From NCBI RefSeq assembly GCF_000470775.1, contig NC_022438.1, positions 2,294,001 through 2,358,000 of the forward strand: DNA of 64,000 bases. The letters are read 5' to 3'. Position numbers and translations under genes: made by a program. Below, one piece after another: positions 1 through 8,715 of the stretch (the first letter of the stretch is position 1; every line of letters begins with the position of its first letter). The notes under the pieces were generated by a model. It made no database searches. It was given only the letters and a program-made list of their open reading frames with translations, and was not told the DNA's origin. This DNA is from Leifsonia xyli subsp. cynodontis DSM 46306. GTDB lineage: Bacteria > Actinomycetota > Actinomycetes > Actinomycetales > Microbacteriaceae.

Positions 1-77
1 CCGTCGACCGCTCGAGGAAGTGCTGCGAGGGATTCTCGGCATGACCAAGACGGCCCTCCCCTCCCTGCGCAGCGCAG

Positions 78-650
78 TCAGGGAGAGGCGCTGTGTCCGC
101 CAGAGCCGGAGCCGACCAGATCGAGGAGGCCGTCGAAACGGTCGTCGTCCATTTGGTGTGCCCAGCTTTCGTGAGTGGTTTCTTCCCCGGGTTCGTCGTC
201 GACAGGAATCCAGTCGTAAGCGTGATCGAGGCGGGTTCCCGCGATGAGGACGATCGCGGCGATAGCGAGGAGCGCGAAGAAGAGGTAATTGTGCTCGGTG
301 AAGGCTTTCACCGGGATGCCGATCCCGGAGACACGGAGCACTCCGACGCCGTGGACCGTGTTCGCGGTGACCTGTGAGGAGTCGGAGCGGGCGTTCGCGT
401 CGCCTTTGGTGGTCAGGGTGTCGCCCTGGATCTTCACCAGCCGATGCAACCGCAACCGGCCGGCATGGTCGGGGTCGTCGAACTGGACCACCTGCCCCGC
501 CCGGAGCTGATCGGCCGACACCGGACGCACGACGGCGAGATCCCCCGCCGCGATCCCCGGCGACATGGAGTCCGACATCACCGTGGTGGCGTGCCAGCCG
601 ATCGCGAACGGAGCGATCACCCACACCAGCAAGCCGACCAGGTACCACAC
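78..650 (-). CDS. SipW-type signal peptidase I (S26B)
   Basis: Membrane peptidase expected to cleave signal peptides of a small set of exported proteins. Residues 4-20 form a membrane helix, followed by the box around TVMSDSMSPG with the likely nucleophile Ser28. RLRLHR carries His69, the expected general base in SipW/archaeal-type enzymes, which use Ser-His rather than Ser-Lys. TKGDAN is the downstream conserved box, and a second helix lies near residues 120-138 before an acidic tail. About 190 residues is typical. The start used is GTG; in-frame GTG codons a little upstream could extend it. The two genes immediately upstream on the same strand encode proteins with SipW-cognate N-termini, so this is probably their dedicated peptidase. 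Confidence 0.85.
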   Translation of the reverse strand: MWYLVGLLVWVIAPFAIGWHATTVMSDSMSPGIAAGDLAVVRPVSADQLRAGQVVQFDDPDHAGRLRLHRLVKIQGDTLTTKGDANARSDSSQVTANTVHGVGVLRVSGIGIPVKAFTEHNYLFFALLAIAAIVLIAGTRLDHAYDWIPVDDEPGEETTHESWAHQMDDDRFDGLLDLVGSGSGGHSASP

Positions 651-778
651 GGTTACGTCTGCAGACGTTCGCTGTGATCACACGGGCGACCACCTCACCC
701 CGAGAGACGCGTCTCGCGCCGGGGAGTGCTGAGCGTGGATGTCCTGGGGAGGGCTCGAGCGATACCTGGTGGATCATC

Positions 779-1405
779 TCAGCTCGCCGCCGAAGGCTGG
801 ATCTCCCAGGTGAGATCCGCAGAGAGCGTCTTGCCCTGAACAGGGTTGGGAGCGCTCGCACTGAACGTCCAGGTGATCTGGTAAGTCTTCGTCGTCGCGC
901 TGGTCGGCTTCCAGTTTCCGACGCCGGTCGAGTAGGAGGTGTCCTGCGTCAGGAACTTCCCGAGGCTGTCGTTGTAGACGGTCCCGTTCTGATCGGGAGT
1001 GAACGTGCCGCCCGTCAGCGACCCCTCCACGATGGTGACCGTGAAGTACTGAGCGATCGACGAGAGATCCGACGCGTTCGTCGCGTAGGCCTTGACCCCT
1101 CCGGTGATACCGGCGCCATTGGTGATCGTGATCGTGTTGCTGGCGGATTGACCGGGAACGATGTTGGTCGGCGTGAACAGTGGGGTGGTCACGTTGGACG
1201 TGAGGCTCAAACTCGCCGTCTTCCACGAGTTTCCGGTGTTCGAGACCGAAGAGCTGAACGCCGAGTACGACGCCTGGGACACCGAGAAGCCGCTCACCGC
1301 GAGCGCGGCCACGACGGCAGCGGCGCGAAAGATGCGTGCGCGCCGCGACAGGCGAACCTTCTTCTGCAGGAGACGACCGTCACGGCGGGTTTTGAAAGCT
1401 TTCAT
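779..1405 (-). CDS. SipW-cognate exported protein (TasA/CalY-like)
   Basis: A 208-residue exported protein. An Arg/Lys-rich start is followed by a hydrophobic stretch (about residues 27-46) and then SYSAFSSSVSNTGNSWKTA, which matches the signature after the signal peptide in substrates of SipW-type peptidases (known family feature). The rest is Ser/Thr/Asn-rich and beta-like, with no cysteines. An AAGGAA ribosome site lies 7 nt before the ATG. It sits between the RCC1 protein and the signal peptidase, all on the minus strand. By analogy with TasA/CalY it may form surface fibres or matrix; that role is inferred. Confidence 0.75.
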   Translation of the reverse strand: MKAFKTRRDGRLLQKKVRLSRRARIFRAAAVVAALAVSGFSVSQASYSAFSSSVSNTGNSWKTASLSLTSNVTTPLFTPTNIVPGQSASNTITITNGAGITGGVKAYATNASDLSSIAQYFTVTIVEGSLTGGTFTPDQNGTVYNDSLGKFLTQDTSYSTGVGNWKPTSATTKTYQITWTFSASAPNPVQGKTLSADLTWEIQPSAAS

Positions 1406-1471
1406 TTGTGAATTCCTTAACTATTTGGATGGATGGTTGTTGACGTCGATGGGTCAGAGCTTGTGTTTCGT

Positions 1472-2401
1472 TCAGGTGGTGTATGCGAATCCTCCGGAAT
1501 AAGTGAGAGTGGGTCCGGGAGCGCCGGACTTGGTCTGTGTGGTCACGGTGATATCGGTCGCACCGGCGGCATGGGCGGGCGTGGTGAAGATCACAGTGAG
1601 TTCGGGGCAATCCGCCATGACGATATCGGCGGCGGCGCTGCCTCCCACGGCGACCCCGGTGGCTTTGCCCACGGTCCTGTCGGCTGCTTTCACCTGCACC
1701 GGGGCGAGGGAGTTCACGGTGGTGCCCTCGCCCAGCTGCCCGTAGAGGTTGTATCCCCACGCCCAGACAGCGCCGCGGGAGGCGAGGGCGAGGGTGTGGT
1801 CGAAACCGTCGGCGAGAGCGGCGATGGTCTTGCCCTCGAGCCCCTGCACCGGAGTGCCGGAGTCCGCGGCGACGCCATTGCCCAGCTGACCTTGTTTGCC
1901 GTACCCCCAGTCCCAGACCGTCCCATCGGAGGCCAACACCGTGCTGCGATTGCCGCCCGCAGCGATCGCCGCGATGGTCTTCCCCTCGAGACCCTTCACC
2001 TGCACCGGGACATGGGATTCGGTAGTGGTGCCATCGCCCAGCTGACCGTAAAGGTTGTATCCCCACGCCCAGACCGTGCCCTCCGAGGCCAAGGCGAGGC
2101 TGTGGCTATTGCCGCCGTCGACAGCGCTGAAGGCGAGAGGGGCGGTAGCGGGGAGGGTGAGTGCGACGCGGGTTCCGCCATGGGCGTCGCCCGTGGCGGG
2201 GAGGGCTGCGGGGGCGGTGCAGAAGGAGCCGATGCTCCAGCTGTCACCGGTGTTGCTGCTGGTTCCGACCCACATGGCCCAGGAGACCGCTACGGGCGAC
2301 CCGGCGACAGCGACGGCGACGAGCGCGCAGAGGCTGGTGAGCAGCCAGGTGAAGATTCTCCCCCACCGCCGTCGTCGCGGGGGGATGAAAAACTTATGCA
2401 T
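1472..2401 (-). CDS. exported RCC1-repeat protein with TIG-like C-terminus
   Basis: A 309-residue protein. The ATG at 2401 is chosen because GGAAGA sits 4 nt upstream and a signal-type segment follows (IPPRRRRW, then a hydrophobic run). After it comes VGTSSNTGDSWSIGSF, the same SNTG(D/N)SW signature as the neighbouring TasA-like protein, suggesting cleavage by the adjacent SipW-type peptidase. Three RCC1 units follow (VWAWGYNLYGQLGDGTT and variants), which would build a partial propeller; full propellers use seven. The C-terminus (FTTPAHAAGATDITV, then TYSGGFAYTT) resembles an IPT/TIG domain whose front is missing. Two repeat units are nearly identical at DNA level near 1731 and 2037. Confidence 0.75.
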   Translation of the reverse strand: MHKFFIPPRRRRWGRIFTWLLTSLCALVAVAVAGSPVAVSWAMWVGTSSNTGDSWSIGSFCTAPAALPATGDAHGGTRVALTLPATAPLAFSAVDGGNSHSLALASEGTVWAWGYNLYGQLGDGTTTESHVPVQVKGLEGKTIAAIAAGGNRSTVLASDGTVWDWGYGKQGQLGNGVAADSGTPVQGLEGKTIAALADGFDHTLALASRGAVWAWGYNLYGQLGEGTTVNSLAPVQVKAADRTVGKATGVAVGGSAAADIVMADCPELTVIFTTPAHAAGATDITVTTQTKSGAPGPTLTYSGGFAYTT

Positions 2402-2755
2402 GATCTTCCAGGGGAGGGGGAGTGGGAGCGTATGGATCGGGAAGTGCAGTGTTAGAGCGTTGAGCCGAGTTCCTGATACGAGCACTCCGGTCACCCGGAA
2501 TGAATCGCGACTCCATGCCACCGCGAGCGGAACGCCTGTGCAGTGGCCGCCCTGCGGGACGATGACAACGTCGACACGCCGGGCAATAGAGTAAATAACG
2601 TTCTTTTTTGGGATAAAAACCATTTACGACAGAATGCGCCAGTGCCGCTATGCCCGCCATCGAAAACGCCTCGTACGGGGCGGTGAGCGCACCCGCCTCC
2701 CGGGCAGCCGAGGCGGAGGACGGTCACCGGGCCTGCGTCGCCCGTTCGGCGCGAA

Positions 2756-2787
2756 CGGCCGGCCGCCCTGCGCGGGGCGACCGGCCG
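2756..2787. terminator. GC-rich hairpin after the S53 gene
   Basis: CGGCCGGCCGCC pairs with GGGCGACCGGCCG across a short loop. It lies just past the stop of the minus-strand S53 protease remnant. There is no clear T-tract, so termination is plausible but not proven. Confidence 0.5.
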
Positions 2788-2806
2788 CGGAGTTTCGCGA
2801 GGAACG

Positions 2807-3805
2807 TCAGTGGCTGCCCGCCACCCGCTTGAGCAGGTCGAGCGAGACGCTGCCGAGACCGGTGACGGGGTCGTAGCCCTTCGCTGTCTTCAGCCCCAGG
2901 TCCTGATCGAACGTCACGAAGAACGTGTGGCCGGTGAGCGGATTCGTGCGAACCACAGCCTGCGGCGGGTTCTGCTGCGGGAGGATGTCCTGGAAGGCGC
3001 CGGGCAGGACACGATTGAGGGCGTAGAGCGCCGGGTTCGCGAACCCGACGGCGGTGCCGGTCGCCTGCTGCGCGAGGGCGATGTGGGCGGCGACGATCGG
3101 AGTGGCCAGCGAGGTTCCGCCGGTGACGGAGGTGGTGTAGCCGCCGGTCTCGAGGGTGTCATCGTTGATGATCGGGCGAAGGCCGACCTGGAACCCGATG
3201 AACGGATCGGCCAGCGCAGCGATGTCCGAAGAGACGCGGAGGCCCTCGCTCAACGACTGCGGAACGACGCCACGCTGATAGTCCGGCTCGGTGAAAACCG
3301 CAGAGGGGCCACCGCCGGCACCGCCGAAAAAGCCTTCCGCCGGCCCGGGCAGCGGCGAGTCGAACTCGAGGCCGCCTTGGGCGTTCTTCACGATCAGGTC
3401 TGCCTGGTCACCCCAGCCGGTCTCCCAACTGCGGCGGCCGTTCTTATCGATCGCGAGGCTCGTGCCGCCCACCGCAGTGACCCACGGCGAGGAGTCGGAG
3501 AAATTCGCCGACGGGTGGCCGAGGATCAGGCTGTTGTCGCCATCGTCCCCGTTCGCGTAGTACAGGCCAATGCCCTCACCGATCGCCTGCAACTGCAGGT
3601 TGACCTCGCGTTTGAAGTCATGACGAGAGTCATATTCTGTGGAGGAGTATGAGTTGCTGACGATGTTCGCGAGCTTGTTGTCCAGAACCTTGGACAACGC
3701 AAGGTCTACGCCGCCCAGGCAGTTCGTGGCGCCGACGTAGAGGATGCGCGCTGCCGGTGCGATGGCATGCACCGCCTCGACATCGAGCGTCTGCTCGCCC
3801 TGCGT
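2807..3805 (-). pseudogene. S53 (sedolisin/kumamolisin) protease, 5'-truncated
   Basis: Remnant of a secreted pepstatin-insensitive serine-carboxyl protease. The catalytic domain keeps the family residues: GEQTLDVEAV (Glu and Asp of the triad), SSDIAAL (oxyanion Asp) and TGGTSLATP (nucleophilic Ser), plus a calcium-site-like DPVTGLGS near the end. The whole prodomain, the signal peptide and the start of the catalytic domain are absent. Homology begins at about 3805, directly abutting codons of an unrelated gene, so a deletion fused the two. A chance start at 3847 could express a fragment but not a secreted, folded enzyme. Confidence 0.8.
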
Positions 3806-4011
3806 TTTGCGAGGTCGTCCCCACGTAGCAGCCACGCACTGAACCACGCTGGATCTGTGAGCTCACTGTTGTAGCGCACGTTCGCGTTCCACGAGTCGTA
3901 CCAATCCCTTAGAGCGGCCGTCAGGTCAGCGTCAAGTCCGAGATCGTGGGCGGTAGGCATGTACAACTCGGCATCGTCTTCCCAGAATGGCCACGGGTTC
4001 GTTCCATCTTA

Positions 4012-4910
4012 GAGGTGGTTTCAGTAGTCGGCGTGGCGGTGGTTGTTGTGGCTGGTTAGCGGGGATGCTGGTCGAGTGTCGACGCTTGCTGAGGATCGGT
4101 TCATTACGGATATGTTGTGGGAGCGGCTGGAGCCGTTGATTCCGCCTCGGCCGCCTGTGGTCAATGGGCGGGCTGGGCAGCCTCGGGTTCCTGACCGGAA
4201 GGTGTTCGCTGGGATCGTGTTCGTGCTGCTGACGGGGATCCCGTGGAGAAGCTCCCGCCCGAGTTGGGGTATGGGTCCGGGGTCACTTGTTGGCGGCGTC
4301 TGCGTGAATGGTCCGAAGCGGGCGCGTGGGATGCACTGCGGAAGATCATGCTCGACGAACTCGGCCAGGCTGGCATGATCGACTGGTCAAGAACCTGCCT
4401 GGACTCCGTAAGTGTCCGGGCGAAAAGGGGGGCGATCTCACTGGACCTAACCCCACGGATCGTGGGAAACGGGGCACCAAGTACCATGTCCTGACCGACC
4501 GCAACGGACTCCCGCTGCATGTGGAGATCTCCGGCGCCAACCGACACGACTCCATGCTCGTGGAACCTGTGTTAGACAACATCACCGCGATCAAGGGCGT
4601 CGGCCGCGGTCGGCCCAGACGCCGCCCGGTTATCTTCCACGCCGATAAGGCTTACGACAACCGCCGCGTCCGCTGTTACCTGCGTTGTCGTGGGATCAAG
4701 GCACGCATCGCACGAATCGGAGTCGACTCCAAACAGTGACTGGGTAAACACTGTTGGGTAGTCGAACGCACCATGGCCTGGATCCTCGCCTTCCGGAAAC
4801 TCGCCACTCGCTACGACCGCACCGCCTCAACGATCACGGCGCTCGTCGCTCTAGCAATCGCGATCACCAGCGCCCGCAAACTCACCAAAAACGACTACTG
4901 AAACCACCTC
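4012..4910 (+). mobile_element. IS5-family element, copy 1 (899 bp)
   Basis: Ends are inverted repeats beginning GAGGTGGTTTCAGTAGTCG, flanked by TTA on the left and TAA on the right (a TNA-type 3-bp target). A second 899-bp copy lies at 56054-56952 in the opposite orientation. The element interrupts a hypothetical minus-strand gene. Its transposase is defective (separate entry), so any movement would need a functional transposase elsewhere. Confidence 0.9.
4076..4901 (+). pseudogene. IS5-family (IS427-like) transposase, broken
   Basis: The DDE transposase is spread over three frames. The first part (STLAEDRFITDMLWERL to FVLLTGIPW) loses frame near 4245, where one G of an expected TGG-GAG is missing. 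The second part (EKLPPELGYGSG to SVRAKRG) moves -1 at an A4G6 run near 4423-4432, the place where this family normally uses programmed -1 frameshifting. The third part holds KYHVLTD, FHADKAYDNR and, after an in-frame TGA at 4737-4739, VERTMAW. The G deletion and the TGA are therefore true lesions, while the A4G6 shift is probably natural. The copy at 56.1-56.9 kb has the same lesions. Confidence 0.85.
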
Positions 4911-5048
4911 TAAGTAGAAGCGAATATGTCGCAGGCCGCCGTCTCGCTCGAGTGCTGCGCGTTTGATTGCGCGCTCGGATGAAGCGAAGGGTGGGATCAC
5001 AAGCTCAATCTGAGTGATGGGATCGACAACCCAATTGACGTCCGACAT

Positions 5049-5371
5049 GACTGCTACATTATGTCATCGCCCCATATTGTGCTCTCCTGTGCCTGGCCAC
5101 CCCTGCCCGCCTGGCCACTGCGAGCCCGAGGCTCTAAACTCGGGCCTTCGTGCGCACGGCACCCAATGACGGATTCTCCGCCCAAAGGCCATTCGCGGGC
5201 ACTTTAGCTGCATAGCTTCGGAGGACTACTAAGGATGCTGCGTGTGGCGCTCGACGGGACCGTGCCGGCCCGCTGGGCATGCTACCGCCGAGAGGCGTAA
5301 GCAGACGAACTCTGCAGGATCGAATATTGCACGTTACCGACACGCCGCCGGTATCGCTGTATGCTGGCGGC
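5049..5371. other. intergenic, no gene recognised
   Basis: About 320 bases between the start of the interrupted minus-strand hypothetical gene and the DUF1304 gene. It must hold the promoters of both divergent genes. No convincing RNA, repeat or coding signal was seen. Confidence 0.4.
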
Positions 5372-5752
5372 ATGATCGTCCTCGCCACCGTCATGGTCAC
5401 ACTGGCCGCCGCCCTGCACATCGCGATCTTCTTCATGGAGAGCGTCACCTGGACGCGACCGGCGGTGTGGAGGCGGTTCGGTCTGACCGACCAGGCGGCG
5501 GCGGAGACGACACGACCGCTGGCCTACAACCAGGGTTTCTACAATCTGTTCCTCGCGATCGGGGCGATCGTCGGGCTGATCCTCTACAGGGTCGGGACGC
5601 CGGGAGCCGGGCTCGCGCTCATCCTGTTCACAATGGGGTCCATGCTGGCCGCAGCGGTCGTGCTGGTCACGAGTGGCTCCGGGCATCTGCGCTCGGCGCT
5701 GATCCAGGGAACGCTGCCGCTGATCGGCATCGTCCTGATGCTGCTGTCGTAG
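5372..5752 (+). CDS. DUF1304 family membrane protein
   Basis: A 126-residue integral membrane protein starting at the ATG that opens MIVLATVMVTLAAALHI. It has four hydrophobic segments (about residues 3-22, 52-72, 78-97, 104-124). The conserved-looking YNQGFYNLFLA before helix two, and the helix-one EsVTW text, are typical of DUF1304. An in-frame extension upstream exists, but it lacks family similarity and would add a non-hydrophobic leader. Function of the family is unknown. The gene appears intact in an otherwise decayed region. Confidence 0.8.
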   Translation: MIVLATVMVTLAAALHIAIFFMESVTWTRPAVWRRFGLTDQAAAETTRPLAYNQGFYNLFLAIGAIVGLILYRVGTPGAGLALILFTMGSMLAAAVVLVTSGSGHLRSALIQGTLPLIGIVLMLLS

Positions 5753-6061
5753 CGCCGGTCGCGGCCACCGTATGCCGGTCGGTGCGCCGCCGAGAACGAG
5801 GACCGGGCAGCATCGCGTGTGCGACGACGCCCGGCCCGATCGCCAATGCGTCCGTCAGCGCATGTTCCGGGCTCGGTGGAGGAAGGCCGCCATGGCCTCC
5901 CGCGTAATCTCCGCCTTGGGCAAGTAAGTGCCATCAGCGTTGCCCGTCGACAGCCCGGACTGTTTCATCCACGCGATCTCACCGGCGAACTTGCTAGCGG
6001 CGGGCACATCCGTGAAGGGCGCGCGAGCAGGCTTGGCCGCAGCCGCAGCCCCCTTGACAGG

Positions 6062-7368
6062 GTGGGTTCTAACAGTGGTCGCAACACCGGCTAGTTTCGG
6101 GAGTTGTTATGACACTTGTAAGGACGTCGCAGAAGATGACCGGGCCGGCACCGATGTCGGCCGAGCGTGCATGATATATCGAGTTGTGGCGGCAGGGAAT
6201 GAACACCTCCGAGATCTGCCGGATGCTCGGGATTCGCCGCAAGCTGGGCAACAACTGGCGGAACGGGTGGAAACATCGCGACCTGGTCACGGGCAAAGTG
6301 CGTTACTATCCGCCGATCGATGAGGTTCCGGTGGTGACGACGGTCTCGGCCCGGTTCTTATCGGAGGACGAGCGGGTGAGGATCGCCGACCAACTCAGGA
6401 CGGGCGCGAGCATCCGCAGTATCGCAGCCGACCTGGGACGAGCACCGTCGACAATCAGCCGGGAAGTGCGCCGCAATCGCGGGATCACTGGGGAAGTATC
6501 GACCGTTCCATGCGCACCGGCTCGCGAGGAGTCGCCGTGCCCGTGACCGGCCGGGGAAGATCGCCTCCAACCCCCGATTGCAGCAGGAGATCCGTGGGCT
6601 GTTGAAGAAGTATTGGAGTCCCGTTCAGATCTGTCAGCACCTGCGTCAGCAGCATCCTGACGATCCGAGCATGCGCGTGGTGCATGAGACGATTTACCGC
6701 GACCTCTACGACTACCGCGGCGGCGCACTCCCGCGCGAACTCTGCCGAATGCTGCGCACCAAACGCGACAGACGCAAAGCACCCCGCGTGATCGCCCGGC
6801 GCAGGATCCGATTCAACGCTGCGCTCACGATCCATGACCGTCCGTTCGCGCCCACGGACCGCAGCGTCCCCGGAGCCTGGGAAGGCGACCTCATCATGGG
6901 GCTCGGCAACCGTTCGGCGATTGCCACACTCGTCGAGCGAACGACCCGGTTCACTCTCCTGTTGCCTGTTGACGCTGTCAACAGATCCGAGAGCCTCCGC
7001 GATCAGCTCGTCCCTGCTCTCGCGGCGCTCCCGCCCGAACTACGCCGCTCAATCACCTGGGACCAGGGCTGGGAAATGGCGAGACATGAAGAGATCAGCC
7101 GCGCAACAGGAACGAGAATCTACTCCTGCGACCCGCACTCGCCCTGGCAGCGCGGCAGCAACGAGAACACGAATCGGCTCTTGCGGGACTACTTCCCCAA
7201 ACGCACCGACCTCAGAACACACACCCCGAAAGAGCTCGCCCTCGTCGCCGCCGAACTCAACAACCGACCCCGCAAAATCCTCGGCTGGAAGACCCCGAAC
7301 ACCCTCTTCACTACGCTGCTAGAACAAACACACCATCCATGAGTGTTGCGACCACTGTTAGAACCCAC
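6062..7368 (+). mobile_element. IS30-family element
   Basis: About 1.3 kb bounded by perfect inverted repeats of GTGGGTTCTAACAGTGGTCG (left at 6062, right ending at 7368). It encodes one broken IS30 transposase and lies inside the SLH-protein remnant. Only this copy is present in the window. Confidence 0.9.
6109..7342 (+). pseudogene. IS30-family transposase, broken
   Basis: The reading starts at ATG 6109 and meets an in-frame TGA at about 6172-6174. It continues with WRQGMNTSEICRMLGIRRK and a helix-turn-helix (IRSIAADLGRAPSTISREV). A one-base gain in a G run near 6493 then shifts frame, after which KYRPFHAHRLA restores the protein. The catalytic core is complete: WEGDLIMG (Asp), TWDQGWEM (Asp) and SPWQRGSNENTN (Glu). 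Two lesions make this copy inactive unless suppressed. Confidence 0.85.
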
Positions 7369-7542
7369 CCCCAATTCCCCTGGACCGTGACAAACGTCGC
7401 GTATTGGGTGGCGTTCAGCGCGAGAGCTCAGGCGAACGGCTCCCACGGCGGGACAGCGATGATCACGCCGAGCCCGACCGCGACAGACGCCGGGACCATC
7501 GGCCAGCGGCGCGGGCGCCGCTGGCGTGCCGCCGTGGCGGCG

Positions 7543-8367
7543 TCAGTGCGCGAGTTCGGGAACCGTCCGCGGCCGGACGACGAGCCACAGGGACGCGATC
7601 GACACCAGCGCGCACACCGCCATCACCGCGCCCATCGGCACGGCGCTGCCGGTGCCCAGGATGCCGACGATCGGCGAGACGATCCCGGCGATCCCGAAGT
7701 TCAGAGCGCCGAGCAGGCTCGCGGCCGTGCCGGCTTCGTGGCCATGGGCGCTCAGCGCGAGGACCTGCACACAGGGGAAGCCGAAACCGCAGGCGGCGAT
7801 GAAGAACCACAGCGGGACGACGACCCCCCACAGGCCGGCCTGCGCCTGGTCGAGCAAGACGATGAGGAGAGAGGAGACGAGCATGACCACGGTCGAGACA
7901 GCGAGTATCCACTGCGGCCCGACATACTTCGTGAGGCGCGAAGCGGACTGCACACCGATGATGATGCCGATCGAGTTCACAGCGAAGAGCAGGCCATACT
8001 CCTGCGGGTTGAACGAGTAGATCTGCTGGAAGACGAACGAGCTCGCGGAGAGGTACGAGAAGAGCCCGGTGAAGTTCGCGGCGCCGACGATCGCGATGCC
8101 GACGAAGACGCGGTCGCTGAGCACAGACCTGTAGCGCTGGCCGACGGTCGCGTGCCCGGCGTCGTGCCGCCACGCCCGCGGGAGGGTCTCCGCGATCCAG
8201 AGCGAGACGCAGACATTGCGGTGCCGCGACCAGAGCTCGCCATAAGCGTTCGCGTCGCCGGCGCGGACCCGCTCCAGCAGACGACGCTCCTGTTCGCCAG
8301 CTCCAGCCAGGGAGGAATGGACGATGGATGCGGAGGCCGAGCGGCCCACCAGATCAAGCTGAGGCAT
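7543..8367 (-). pseudogene. chimera: sigma-factor N-terminus fused to MFS (Bcr/CflA-like) C-half
   Basis: One open frame of 274 residues made from two unrelated genes. Residues 1-51 end LLERVRAGDANAYGELWSRH, the start of a sigma-70 region 2 as in ECF-type factors. From residue 52 (about 8214) the text becomes SLWIAETLPRAW and six hydrophobic segments matching the second half of a Bcr/CflA-type drug transporter (for example SYLSASSFVFQQIYSFNPQE). A deletion joined them in frame, removing the sigma factor's DNA-binding parts and transporter helices 1-6. Neither activity should remain; a hydrophobic product could still be made. Confidence 0.75.
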
Positions 8368-8715
8368 TTCGGATCCCTCGACGCTCCATTCGAGTGCGAC
8401 CCGGGGCCGCACTGTTCGGGTAGTTCACCTAAAATGCCAACGGTGATGTGAGAAATCCCGCGTAGTACTACTACCTGATCGGCTACGCGAGTATGCGTCT
8501 CCCGCCACGCTTCGCCGCTCCCTCGCCGACGGCGGCTCGGGGCGCGCAGCTCCTGCGGAAGGGCCTGTGGAGGGAGGGGCGTTCCGCCGCCGGGCATCGT
8601 GCGAAGAGACTGCCGGAGGGCGCGCCGCCCCCAGAGCGGGGGCTGAACCGGGCGAGTCCGTTCGCAGCTCGGCTTCCCGGGAGCAAGAATGGTCTCACCT
8701 TCACAGGAATGACAG
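8368..8715. other. intergenic, no gene recognised
   Basis: About 350 bases between the chimera and the LuxR-type regulator, which are divergently arranged. A GAGGAATGACAG ribosome-site region precedes the regulator ATG at 8716. Otherwise nothing recognisable. Confidence 0.35.

Larger units (their letters stand above)
3806..5048 (-). pseudogene. hypothetical protein gene split by IS5-family element
   Basis: Two exons of one minus-strand gene: 5048-4911 (begins MSDVNWVVDPITQ) and 4011-3806 (GTNPWPFWEDDAELYMP to WLLRGDDLA). Removing the IS and one 3-bp flank joins them in frame as FYLDGTNPWPFWED, so the element inserted into an intact coding sequence. The 3' end is lost where it fuses to the S53 protease remnant. 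The WY and Trp-rich acidic text and GDDLA ending resemble common actinobacterial proteins of unknown role; no function is assigned. Confidence 0.65.
5855..7545 (-). pseudogene. SLH-domain surface protein remnant split by IS30
   Basis: The 5855-6061 piece reads APFTDVPAASKFAGEIAWM then STGNADGTYLPKAEITREAM and AAFLHRA before a stop: a C-terminal S-layer-homology repeat. Across the IS30 element the same reading direction continues at 7369-7428 (ALNATQYATFVTVQGNWG), preceded by an in-frame TGA at 7428-7430 and a short hydrophobic piece (PASVAVGLGVIIAVPPW). The original gene was probably a wall-anchored secreted protein. Most of its 5' end is gone, and its remaining upstream edge abuts the MFS fragment. 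Confidence 0.6.

Noticed and set aside
374..1411. Long plus-strand open frames opposite the signal peptidase and TasA-like genes
   Set aside because: Arg/Pro-rich translations without domains, antisense to well-supported genes; typical GC-rich shadow frames.
1731..2080. DNA repeats as a mobile or CRISPR element
   Set aside because: They are coding repeats of the RCC1 units.
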